Shown: positions 51,677 through 61,668 of the stretch, in pieces
How the letters are laid out: every line of letters begins with the position of its first letter
Numbering within the stretch: position 1 is the stretch's first letter
From: Sphagnum magellanicum
Lineage: Eukaryota; Streptophyta; Sphagnopsida; Sphagnales; Sphagnaceae
Length of the DNA stretch: 64,000 bases
Assembly: GCA_021904315.1 (NCBI GenBank)
Contig: CM038917.1
Coordinates: forward strand, 2,976,001-3,040,000
Direction of reading: 5' to 3'
Notes under the pieces: generated by a model
What the model was told of the DNA's origin: nothing
Database searches by the model: none
The model's input: the letters and a program-made list of their open reading frames with translations, nothing else
Position numbers and translations under genes: made by a program

Positions 51677-51980
51677 CTATACATGCATGATGTTGGTGAT
51701 CATGGCTAACTCATCAAAACTATTGTTATTCATGCCTTTGAGTTGTTTGATGATGATTTCCAACCATCCATGAAAATCCTCTATGTTTTTTGCCTCCTCC
51801 ATCTTGCATTTGTAAAAGTTTTCTTGGAGTTTGTGAACGTTTTTCAGCATTTTAGTCATTTCCTATCATGTATCAACATGAGTTTTTTTAACAAAGTTGC
51901 AAAAGTTTCACAACTCATTAGGTTTTTCAATAATTGCTTATCAACAACTTGTCACAATATTCCAAGCGTGTAATTATTTT
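51677..51980 (-). pseudogene. Antisense copia-type gag fragment
   Basis: The minus-strand frame reads MLKNVHKLQENFYKCKMEEA then IEDFHGWLEIIIKQLKGMNN, which matches the usual copia gag (UBN2) rhythm of a KMEE-type helix followed by a segment ending in a QLK-type motif. Upstream pieces (CETFATLLKK) sit in another frame. It runs opposite to the adjoining element, so it is a separate broken insertion. Confidence 0.55.
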
Positions 51981-51989
51981 TCTTGTCCT

Positions 51990-53080
51990 TGGTTACCTTT
52001 TTTGTTTCTGCATTACAAACTTCCAACATCACAAAATTTCAATAAAATCAATATGAAAATTAGAAAAAATATGTTTGGGTAAAATTTGTGGGCTAAAAAA
52101 ATGGCACAAAAATAAAATAAAATATTACTTTTATATAAATGATGCGTCTTTTGTATGAAATATGAAATACATACAATTTATATTTTAACTAAATCTGTGT
52201 AATTGTTGTGATGTGATTTTGCATAAAACTATGCATTTTTTGTGTATTTAACATGAATATTCACATATGTCATTAAAAAACAATGTCTCATTTGTTTGAA
52301 TATTTAAGATATTGAATATGTACAAATATTGTTCATATTACCATAACACAAAATTCATACTATTTTTGTATGAGCCTATCAAAAATGGATTTTGCACAAA
52401 ATTTGTATGAACCCTATGAAGCTTTGTAAGTTTGTGACGTGTGGTTGGCATCAGATTAGCTCTTGTTTGCTCTCATTCTATTGTTCCATCTCCTATTCCC
52501 CATAGCTCCTTTCCACAAAATATTTTCTTCATTTGGTATTTCCACATGGCAAACTTAACCTTCACCATTGAATTGTTCAATGTTGTCTCCTTAGCTTGAT
52601 CCATTCGATCTTTTCCTTCTCCTTTGACAAAATGAATTTTGTGTTTCTATTTTCAAAGAAAGGAAATTGATCTCTTCTTTTGGATCTTGACTAGCAACTT
52701 TCTCAAGAGTAACAACTAAAGAAATGTAAACACACATAGACAACATCCACGCTCATAACCTATGCACAAGAACTTGTGATAGAAGCTCACAAAAAAGAAT
52801 ATCATTGATAAAATGGAATGATAGATGCACATAGCAAGAACACTCAACTTCTCAAGAACACTTTGCAGCAAATAGTAAACCCTAGGACTGAGCCATTGGA
52901 CCAGCAATTTGCAATGACCCAACAATTTGCAATGGCATAGAAGGTGCAAGGACTTGAAAGAGAGAGAGCTTGTCTCTTTCAACTCCTAAGTACATTGGAT
53001 CTCTTGTGAGGCCAATAGTTACTAGGACTACTGCCAAGAAGGGTGCTTTCCACGAAGGGTGACAGTATTGCCTATAAGCA
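51990..53080. other. Boundary between repeat DNA and the gene island
   Basis: No supported gene to about 52.9 kb. From about 52.9 to 53.08 kb there are weak traces of RAF1-like coding sequence preceding the clear pseudogene fragment, but the alignment is uncertain and includes an apparent insertion of about 30 bp just before 53098. Confidence 0.4.
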
Positions 53081-53097
53081 TATCCTACATCCAAAAA

Positions 53098-53259
53098 GCT
53101 AGATAGTAATGATAGCTTGTTTGTAGTAGCTTCAGAAGGTAGCCAAGAATTGAGGATCAAAGCAGGATAAAAAATTGCAGAAAGTCTTGAGTGCTGTCTC
53201 TAGGCAAAGTTCTAGTTGGTTTGAGGCCCCCTATCCTGCCAGTGAGGACCAGGGAGTGA
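53098..53259 (+). pseudogene. Truncated RAF1 3'-end copy
   Basis: The plus strand encodes LDSNDSLFVVASEGSQELRI, nearly identical to the C-terminal region of the intact RAF1 on the minus strand (LDSDDSLFVVASEGSQELRI). It then has a nonsense change (TCA to TAA at 53168-53170) and a one-base insertion shortly after, and ends at the counterpart of the RAF1 stop. Only about the last 55 codons are clear. The homology continues into the 3' flank (see the inverted repeat). It has no start and cannot make RAF1. Confidence 0.9.
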
Positions 53260-53810
53260 AGAATTCCAAGAAGATTTTGTATACAGTTAGCGAAATCCAG
53301 CATTGAACTAGGCTCAGTGCATGAATTTCCTTTTTTGTGGTTTCTTCAATCTCTGCACATGCCTCTATTCCCTCCTTTTTTGGAGAGAAGAGGGGATCGG
53401 GGGTGAGGTTAAGGTTTTTGAATTTCTAAGGCTTGCACATTTGCAGTTTCATGTTGTGAATCGCCACCTTTACTCAGTTTTTTCTCCTTCCTTGGCTGTG
53501 TGCAGTAAACATACCAGTGCTGACTATTGATTCTTGCAACAAGAGTTGAACCCTCTTGCTTCAGTTCAGATGAAATGTGGAAGTTATTTTATGGCTGCAC
53601 CAAGAGTATTCCTTTGCATCTGTCTGTATGCTTTGTAATGCTTGTATCTGAAAACTGTCATTGCTCATCCACTTCAGTTTTCTGGACTCTTGCAAGCATG
53701 CTGACCATGACGGTTACAGAAATCAATTGAAGTGGAGGATTCAAATGCCATAGTAAAAGCAACACTTGGGTGTTTTGTGTTATGAGCTGTGGCAGTCCAT
53801 CACAGTTGCT
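53098..53810 (+). repeat. Left arm of the RAF1 inverted duplication
   Basis: The segment matches the reverse complement of about 55255-55985, including the RAF1 C-terminal codons and several hundred bases of 3' flank. Landmarks include GTGGTTTCTT, CATTTGCAGTTTCATGTTGT, CTATTGATTCTTGCAACAAG, TTGCATCTGTCTGTATGCTT, TTGCAAGCATGCTGACCATG and CAGTCCATCACAGTTGCT. Similarity looks roughly 80 percent by eye. Confidence 0.9.
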
Positions 53811-55254
53811 TGCTGAACAGAAGGTTTCTTCATCAACTTCTATGAAGAATAATATTGAGGCAAAAACTTTCTGAAAAAATCTTGAAACTCTGATATGGCT
53901 TTTAAGTCAGTCCTTCCACAGCATGCAGATGGGTATAACAGCCAAAGTGCAGAGAAAAGCAAGGAATATTGGGTGATGGGTAGAGAGACAAGCTTTATGA
54001 CACTAATTTGAAATTTGTCTCTAATGAAAATCTCAAAAACAGTCATAATTCCATGTAAAGTGAAGAAGGCTGTGGCTTCCTCTATTGGTGTTGATAGTGT
54101 CATGTAGAAGAATATCAGTACATATGTCAGGTCAAATTTTATGATAGAAATTCTGCCAGACAGCATTCCTCACCAGAATGCAAATTTTTGGACATTGTAA
54201 TTGATTCACATCTCTCTGGAATATACATGCCAAGAGATTCTAAACATGTTGCATCTGTACGTAAGAGCTTTCCTTGGTATAACTAGACATAGACTTCTTG
54301 CAAAAACTGCTTGCAGCTTTTGCAGCAATCAGTATTTGCCAACATTGGTTACTATAGAGGAGCACAGCAAAACCTTTTGTTGCACTTTGCTATGAATCTT
54401 ACTATGCAGCAAAATTGGATAAAGCAGTCATGGTCTTGCCAGACAGGAGGCTCCCTACCTGTTGTCTCGTTTCATCCTTCTGGTCACTCAAAATGCAGCA
54501 GGTCTGTTTGAGAAAGCTCAGTATAATCAAGTTTCATTGCTGAGGTGATTCAAAGATGGAAGGTTGAGGCAGAAGGTTGAGTTCAAAGACTGAACCACAA
54601 CTGACCTGGTGAATCAAGGAGCACAGACAATTTCATGCTTCAATAGACTAGCAAGCTCTAGTCAACTCTTCTGCCTCTCTGCTTTGTGTACAGAAAATTT
54701 CCCCAAGCTTGTCTCTCATCCCCACAAACAAAAATACAGCACAGGTTCAGAAACATCAACCCATGTCAGATTGCTGATCAGAAGATTCCACCTCCTTCCC
54801 CAGAAATCTGTGAGAGAATCTGACAGAAATGGGCTGGGTGTATGCAGGCTCAGTTTTATTACCCACTGAGCTGCCAATGCAATCATAGAAACATTGATCC
54901 TTTCCCAAGCAAATACAAGTGTGCCTCAGGCATGGTAAGTGCATGGTTCTTCAAAGACTTGGAGTTATTTTGTTGCTATTCCCCACGGGACTTCATTATC
55001 TTCCTCCGAATGCTGGAGTTATTGATCAGCTTGTGCTTTCCATGGATCTCACCATGGATTTCCTGAAGAAGAACAGAAGGATCTTTGAGTTCTTTGAGTT
55101 CTCAAGCTCTAGCTCTGGACAAATTGGTCTTGAGATGCAGAGAGAGGTTCATAACAGCAAGGAATCTGGAGAAAGTAGCAATACCCCAAGGGTCAAATGC
55201 AGGACCAGCATCCCAACACAAGAGTACAAGCTTTGCCAGCTTGAAAGCTTGAAC
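53811..55254. other. Spacer between the inverted RAF1 arms
   Basis: About 1.44 kb with no recognised gene. Frames at 54609-54869 and 54919-55299 (plus) have no known motif, and the latter overlaps RAF1 3'-flank homology. Base composition is closer to the gene island than to the repeat interior. The fate of this spacer in any read-through transcript is unknown. Confidence 0.5.
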
Positions 55255-55985
55255 ACTCCCTTCTGTCCAGCAACTGTGATGGACTGTCACAGCTCATAAG
55301 CCAAGCCATCCAAATGTTGCTCTTATGATGGCAATCAAATCCTTCCATTTTGATTGATTTGTTGTATTGCTCATGGTCAGCATGCTTGCAAGAGGACAGA
55401 GAACTAGACTGTGTAGGCAATGACAGTTCTCAGGTACAAGCACCACAAAAGCATACAGACAGATGCAAAGGGATACTCAGGCTGCATCCACAAAGTAACT
55501 TCTGCATTTCATCTGAACTGAAGTGAGACAGTTCAACTCTTGTTGCAAGAATCAATAGCCAGCAATGTTATGTCTATTACAAGAGCAGAGGAAGAAGAAA
55601 AAAGTCCAAGTAAAGATGGTGACCCACAACATGAAACTGCAAATGTGTGCACCTTAGAAATTCAGAAACCATAACCTCACCTCCACATCGCCCCATTCTC
55701 TCCCAAAAAAAAAAGGACAGAGCAGAGAGACATGTGCTGAGATTTAAGAAACCACAAAAAGGAAAAAAATTATGCACTACCTATTACAATGCTGGATTTA
55801 GCAAACCATACACCAAATCTTCTTGGGATTTTTCACTCCCAATCTGCCTGCTCCTCACTGGCAGGAATAGCGGGCCTCAAAGCAATCACAACTTTGCCTA
55901 GAGACCGCACTCGACTTTCAGCAATTTTTGATCCTGCTTTGATCCTCAATTCCTGGCTACCTTCTGAAGCTACTACAAACAAGCT
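55255..55985 (-). repeat. Right arm of the RAF1 inverted duplication
   Basis: Contains the last codons and the 3' flank of the intact RAF1 gene, and pairs with 53098-53810 in reverse orientation. The part below 55833 is presumed RAF1 3' UTR plus downstream flank; no poly(A) site was assigned. Confidence 0.9.
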
Positions 55986-57368
55986 GTCATCACTATCTAG
56001 CTCTGTTACTCCCTTGTCAACAACTAAAAGCAAGGGTTCTCCTGCTGTAACTTTTGAAATACCGGTTGTCTTATTTGATTGCAGAGGGAGAGAGCTTGAA
56101 TCTGCAAAATGAACACCCACTGGTGCTATGGAAGAAGTGATGGGTGCCCACCCTGGCAGTGCTGCCCATGACTTCCATGATGTGGCATCAACCTCCAGGA
56201 CATTGAATGGACCTTTCCCTGTTGTGCGCCTCAATGGTGCCTCCTCCAATGATTTCACTGTTGCATCTGCTATGGGCAACATCATTGGCAGTTGAGCTCC
56301 TGCTGTCTCTCCCGCCAACAATCTGACTACTTGCAGATGTGATCTCTCTGTCAAATCCTCATCTTGTGAAGAAGTTTTATTGTCATCAGAAATCCTCTTC
56401 AAAACTTGTTGCAGCTTTGATTTAGCTCCAGCAGATACTGCATAGTCAAGTCCCTTGTTCAACACTGTTTCTTTATCCACTTCATCCCTATACTCTTTGC
56501 TTTGCCTGTAGCAAGCAAAGGCCAGACAATCGCCTGGAGCTGAAGTGAAATCCTTCCATCCCTCCACTCCCTTCCTTCTCTCATAATCCTTCACTGCCCG
56601 TGCAAGCTCATTTGCCTCTTTCACACCCAGTTTTCTCTCCAACAAAAACTCAGCTGTGGCCTTCCTTTGCTGAGCTGACAAAATCCGCAGCTCATACAGC
56701 AATTGGTCCCCCCCAACATCAAAGGAGGCCAGCTTTTCTTCATCAAATCCACTGGCCTTGAGAGAAGAGCGCACCTGTGAAGCCACCACAATCATGTTCT
56801 GCTCCACCCCTGTCATGCCTGTGGCCTCATCTATCATGGAGGGCGCAAACCCAGCTCTGCTCAGAATTGGAATGATGATGGCATACTCATGCCACAACCC
56901 TCTTCTCTCACGCAAAATCTCCAGCTGCTCTTCAGTAGTTGTGGCTGAAGACAGGCTATCAGAAGCAGGAACAGAGACTGGAGGAGGCCGAAATGGTTGA
57001 TACACTTCTTTTCCCTCCAAGGTACATACTACCAAACGCCTGACCATGCTCTCTCTATTGGAACCACTCTTCCCAACTGAATCCTTTTGCAAAGTAATCC
57101 CTCTTCTCTGCAACCCAGCAGCTCCTCTCCTCTGCAATCCAACCGTTCCTCTTCTCTGCAACAGGCATCTGAAAACAGCATACCTGGCTGCAAAATTGGA
57201 GCTGGAGATGTCGATACACATGTGAGCTCTGCAACCCATTCTTGCTGCTGTCATCTTGCTGCTGCTGCTGTTGTCTCTATCTCCTCCTCCATTTCTTGCA
57301 AGTAACCCTCCCTTGTTGCTCCCTGCGTAGATGGGAGCCGATGACGAGAAGCTACTGCAGCTAGTCAT
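55833..57368 (-). CDS. RAF1: Rubisco accumulation factor 1, chloroplastic, 511 aa
   Basis: Chaperone that binds folded Rubisco large subunits and stabilises RbcL dimers during holoenzyme assembly in the chloroplast stroma. A single uninterrupted exon encodes a Ser-rich N-terminal extension of about 115 residues that looks like a transit peptide. It is followed by VYQPFRPPP (122-130), the helical RAF1-alpha region (LEILRERRGLWHEYA, MTGVEQNMIVVASQVRSSL, LLYELRILSAQQR, ELARAVKDYERRKGVEGW, PGDCLAFACYRQS), a variable linker, and the C-terminal beta domain with WAALPGWAPI and SLFVVASEGSQELRIKAGSK. Order and length fit plant RAF1. The transit region has a three-copy 9-codon repeat (LQRRGxxxL, residues about 70-93). 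It is divergent from FAX4 (577 bp between ATGs). A broken inverted copy of its 3' end lies downstream. Confidence 0.95.
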   Translation of the reverse strand: MTSCSSFSSSAPIYAGSNKGGLLARNGGGDRDNSSSSKMTAARMGCRAHMCIDISSSNFAARYAVFRCLLQRRGTVGLQRRGAAGLQRRGITLQKDSVGKSGSNRESMVRRLVVCTLEGKEVYQPFRPPPVSVPASDSLSSATTTEEQLEILRERRGLWHEYAIIIPILSRAGFAPSMIDEATGMTGVEQNMIVVASQVRSSLKASGFDEEKLASFDVGGDQLLYELRILSAQQRKATAEFLLERKLGVKEANELARAVKDYERRKGVEGWKDFTSAPGDCLAFACYRQSKEYRDEVDKETVLNKGLDYAVSAGAKSKLQQVLKRISDDNKTSSQDEDLTERSHLQVVRLLAGETAGAQLPMMLPIADATVKSLEEAPLRRTTGKGPFNVLEVDATSWKSWAALPGWAPITSSIAPVGVHFADSSSLPLQSNKTTGISKVTAGEPLLLVVDKGVTELDSDDSLFVVASEGSQELRIKAGSKIAESRVRSLGKVVIALRPAIPASEEQADWE

Positions 57369-57945
57369 TTTGAGCTGTGAAGCGTGACTCTTCCCCTGAA
57401 GCAGCAGACTGCATCACAAAACCCACTGGCAGGCAAGTAAACCCTAATTCCGAACCCTAAACACTTGAGCTTCTTCCCCCGGTAGAAGATCAGGTGGACC
57501 CCAGATACATAGCACCATGGCCATCATCACGTTGTTGTCCTGTCGCTTTCCCAGCTTGTGTGTCAGTGACTGTTGACGAGTAGACATCGGACAAAAACGG
57601 TGATCAGCGAAGATTTGCAAGTGTGTTGATCCTGATGGCTGTTGTGGGTGCTTGGGGGTTGTTTTGATCCGAAAAAGGACTTCTGGTTGTTGCAGATCGA
57701 TTTCGACTCACTCCCAAGATCTGCATTTGTACTGTTGTTGTCCATCATCTACAAATAGAGATCTCTTCTCGAGCAGCTGCGTTGTTGTTGGTCCTGCATT
57801 TGAAGGTAACCTAGGGTTTAGAGCTTTCGGGGTGTGGCCACATGGGGTACCTGTGAAAGAGCTTCTTCTTGAGCTTCTTTATTGAGCTTGTTCTGGAGCT
57901 TCTTCTTGAGCTTTTGTTACACATCAACGTATTGTGATTGTCGCA
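57369..57945. promoter_or_regulatory. Shared intergenic region between RAF1 and FAX4 (candidate bidirectional promoter)
   Basis: The two start codons are 577 bp apart and point away from each other, so both 5' UTRs and core promoters must lie here. I see no convincing TATA box on either strand. Several short upstream ATGs occur on the plus side (for example near 57513 and 57634). Co-regulation of the two plastid genes is an inference from geometry. Confidence 0.6.
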
Positions 57946-59094
57946 ATGTGTGCAGCAACTAGTGTTGTTGTAGATCCTATGTCGTGTTCTTCTTCGGCAG
58001 TGTGCGGTAGTTGTGATGTAGTTCGTGCTCTCTCGAGGACGACGACGGAAGTCAGGTCTAGACTCAAGTACCCACAACAGAGCTTGTTCAATGGATCAAG
58101 TGCGGCTGGATCTGGTGCTTTCTCGGGGAAGCCGGCTGCAGAGTTGAGAAGCTCGTTTAGGGGAGAACGTGTTGCGGTCGTGAAGGTGGTTAGTAGTGGG
58201 TCATCGTCGAGGACAGCAAAGAAGAAGAACAAGGGTCATTCCTGTGGCAGCATTACGGCGGAGCTGAGCTTGGTGGAGTACGCGCCGTTAACTGCCGCCG
58301 TGTACGGAGCTGCTATTCTCGGCGGGGGTCTTTTCGCATGTAAGAAAACTGTTTTTCTTCAGGGTCCTAGATCAAGAAGGCATGTGGTTTTCAGCCCCTG
58401 TTTTTAAAAACTTTTTCCAGCCCCAGTTTCAATGCTGAAACCTGCCTGGGGGTTTTCCTCTTTTGCAGACATAAGATCTGGCAGCAAGAATTCTCTTGGA
58501 GGTGGACTCTTTGGAGGTGCTTCTCTTGGTGTGGTAAGTAAATTTCAGCAGAGAGAGTTCATTCCTGAATATGGCTTTGCACATCACCAAGTTGATGCCA
58601 TTGAGAAGGGCTGTATACTTAGTTCCCATGCATTTAAGCCCACAGATGATGGCATTTGAAAAGGGCTGATGATGATGGTAGCCTAACCTCCTGTGGGCAT
58701 GTTTTTATGTTTTTTGCCAGGCATATTTCCTCCTGCAGACACCAGAGACTCGTGAACTTGGTGAAGCAGTAGGTTTTGGTGTTGGAGTGCTGCTTGCTGC
58801 TTTCTTTGGTAAGTAAACCGTACTTCTGTGCTATTAAGTGCATCTCCTGAGTACCTATTTATTTCCACTACTGTTCAAACATTTCCAATGTTAGGGGATG
58901 AAGAGTGTGCTGTCTTGCATTTCACCTTCAATGGAAGTTTTTTTTGAGTCCAGTGTACATCAACTGTCTGTGCAGCTATTCGACTGGTGTCCACAGGCAA
59001 GCTTATTCCAGCAGTGCCTCTCTTGGGTCTGAGTGCTGCTGCATCTTTGGTATTTGCTGTCTCATATCTCCAAACAAGAGTACCATTGCCTTGA
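57946..59094 (+). CDS. FAX4: FAX4-like plastid fatty acid exporter (TMEM14 family), four exons, 221 aa
   Basis: Small membrane protein of the FAX/TMEM14 (UPF0136) family; plant FAX proteins move free fatty acids across the plastid envelope. Exons are 57946-58339, 58469-58533, 58721-58808 and 58976-59094. All introns are GT..AG (GTAAG-type donors), phases join exactly, and the total is 222 codons including TGA. An N-terminal extension of about 105 Ser/Arg-rich residues looks like a transit peptide. The TMEM14 domain follows: YAPLTAAVYGAAILGGGLFA, then YIRSGSKNSLGGGLFGGASL (the GY.KSGSK.SL..G family signature), AYFLLQTPETRELG, and STGKLIPAVPLLGLSAAASL with a final hydrophobic helix ending LPLP, giving about four membrane segments. 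The GGGLFAY.RSGSK, SPET/TPET and C-terminal LPLP features point to the FAX4/5 branch; the exact paralogue is less certain than the family. Confidence 0.88.
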
Positions 59095-61668
59095 AGAAAA
59101 AAAATCTTCAAGAAATCTGCAGTTAACTTGTTGAAACCATCTTTGACCCTTAGCATGTGCAACTCTTTGGAAAATTGACTTCTCAGATTATGCCTTGTTA
59201 TTATCCTGCTTGAGTATAATGTGTACTGCAAGGTCAAGAGTGGTGCAATGGAGACTCACATGGGTATTACTCATTCAAGAATCATCAATTTAGTTTCTTT
59301 TTTTCTTGTGTTCTTGTGTTGAGGCCACCATCCAAGGAATTGAATTGTATCTCAGCAAGGTTTGACCTGAAGCTTTCTCTTTGATACAATGTCAGGAAGG
59401 GCTTTCTTGCAGCTCCATCTCTCATTTTTTGACCCTGCTCTGAGCCCCTCTTTACTTCTATTGAAGGATGCAAGAAGGGGTATGAAATACAGGGTCACAT
59501 CAATCCCATGCTTTTGTGTTTTTGATTTTCTCATGCCTGACTGGTAAGAGCACCCAGCAGCGTGGTACATAATTTGGCATCATGTGGAAACTCATAGTTT
59601 CAGAACAATGCAATGTCAGAAAAAACTAGCATCTCTCTGTCTTCCCCTCTCTCTCTCTCTTGCAGTTCCTCATGTTTAGACCCTGCTCTGAGCCCCTCTT
59701 TACTTCAATTGAAGGATGATGGAAGGGGTATGAAATACAGGGCTACATTAAATTCCATACTTTGCTTTTTGATTTGTCCAAGCCTGAGTGGCAAGGGCAA
59801 TCCAGAGCATGGTACAATGTCTGTTTGTAGCTTGATGACGACAATCAGAGTCTCATGATGATGGTGGGAGATTAGGAAAGACTAGCAGTGCTGTTTCTCT
59901 TATGTTTTGACCTTCTTTTTATTCGCACTGTCTCTTGAATGCTAGCCAATGATATGATGCTGTGTTCCTGTCTTTTCCAGAAATGGGAAAATCTCACAAC
60001 AATAGGTAGTATACGATTGTTTGCCTGAAGTTTTTGGTTGTGTATAGATATATTTATTTACATGCAGCATTGATAGCCAATGGCATCAGTGGGTAGTTAT
60101 GATGAATGTGATGGTCTGATCTTTTTTGAGTAACTCTCAAGAGGTTATGACCTTGCTCAGTTTTGTGTAGTGGAGATCTGTTTTCTTGCAATCTTGTACA
60201 CATATGTTTAGACCCTGCTCTGAGCCCCTCTTTACTTCAATTGAAGGATGACATAAGGGGTATGAAATACAGGGCCACATTAAATTCCATGCTTACAGTC
60301 TCTTGGTTTGCCCTAGCATGATTGATTGGCAAGGGTGAACGAATTGGAGCATGGTACATCTTTTGATTTAGTGGTGAAAAATACATAGTTCTATGATGAT
60401 GGTATGTTAATAAGAATTTGGCAGCTCCTTCTTTTGTGTCCCTCAACTGTGCAATGAATCTCAGTAATTCAGAACATGACAGATGAAGCAACATACATGA
60501 ATGAAATCAATCCTACAGCAGTGGCATGAACTAAGACATCCTTTCACTGTTCACTGTGTCTCTTGAGCTTGAAATTCATGGTTGCATGCCAACAGCTCTC
60601 CCTTGTCAGTTTCCCTTTCTCATATGTTTCTTCTTGAAGCTGCTATGTGCCACAAGTTTGTTGCTTCTCTAAACCACCACTGTCATGACTTCCTGCTGAC
60701 TGTTTTCTCTGGTGTGGTTGCCCCCTTTCAAAAATCAAGCTACCTCCTTCCCAACAATGCCATTCACACTGTTTCCCACCAGCTTGCTGCCTTTCAATAT
60801 CATTTCTCAAAAACCAAATTCATTATCAAATGGTTCCCTAAATTCTAAATAACTTCTTGTGCTATATACAGGGCAATGTAACACACAAAGCTAAAACATA
60901 TACGCAGCAAGAATTGAAAAACGAAGGCTAAAAAGTAAGAAAATTCACAACTAGGATGGAAAGAATGGAGGACATGCTGTGCATGCTGATAATGGCTATT
61001 AAATTGGATGTGGCGAGAATAGCTCATAGCTCTTAGATATGGCATGCTACAATATGAGAGGTAAGAACCTTTCTGCTGCTTTTCCCATTTAGTATTGCTC
61101 TTGCCAGTTGCAAACTGGAGATGACATCTTTCAAACTACTTTAAGCAGAGGTCTATGAAGAATGAAGTGCTCTCTTCTCCTTGTCTTTAACACCTGATGG
61201 CTACAAGAAATGTAAATGGCTTGCTGCCAGTTCATGGTAGAATAAACTCATCACCCCATTGATGTTTTTTAATAGTAACAATTTGCATTGAAAAGAATTG
61301 GCCATACATGATAGAGTCATCCCTGCATCAAGCACTGTGCACATGGTTAACCCAAAACCCATTCCTGCTGCTGGGGAAATGCAGTATGCACAGGGTCAAT
61401 GCACAAACTGCATTCTCCCAGCAGCCACTCTTGAATCAGATGAGTGCAAGAGGAATGCAACACAAATGGGCTTTGCACAAAAAGGAATCTTTGTCTTTGT
61501 CTTCTTCCTCCTGGAGTTTGTTTGGACCCCTCATTTGTAGCAAAAACTCTTCAAACACCTTCAAGGTGTGTGAATTGTGTGTTTCAAGTTTCAATGGCAG
61601 CTGCTGTGTTGGAAGTGGTTCTTGTCTTCGCTTCCTCGTGCGATGTTTGTTGGGCATTCTGCTCTAAC
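59095..61668. other. Interval between convergent FAX4 and LEA genes
   Basis: About 2.6 kb holding the 3' ends of two convergent genes. Apart from a three-copy repeat at 59.4-60.4 kb I recognise no gene. The frame at 60582-60848 (plus, 88 codons) starts with an ATG but has no known motif and is left uncalled. Confidence 0.55.
59420..60400 (+). repeat. Three-copy dispersed direct repeat downstream of FAX4
   Basis: GACCCTGCTCTGAGCCCCTC, continuing TTTACTTCAATTGAAGGATG, begins at 59431, 59679 and 60211. Each copy continues for about 150 bp through GGGGTATGAAATACAGGG, a CCATGCTT segment and GCATGGTACA. Copies are highly similar in the first 90 bp. They are separated by unique sequence (248 and 532 bp start to start). 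Confidence 0.9.

Noticed and set aside
54919..55299. 126-codon plus-strand frame
   Set aside because: No recognised motif, and its end overlaps RAF1 3'-flank homology, so coding is unlikely.
55789..56112. Plus-strand frame opposite RAF1, and the similar minus frame at 52882-53160
   Set aside because: Both are antisense shadows of the RAF1 C-terminal coding sequence and its inverted copy; their mutual similarity comes from the duplication.
57934..58407. 157-codon uninterrupted version of FAX4 exon 1
   Set aside because: It begins at a GTG and reads into intron 1; the GTAAG donor at 58340 and the downstream exons restore the TMEM14 domain.
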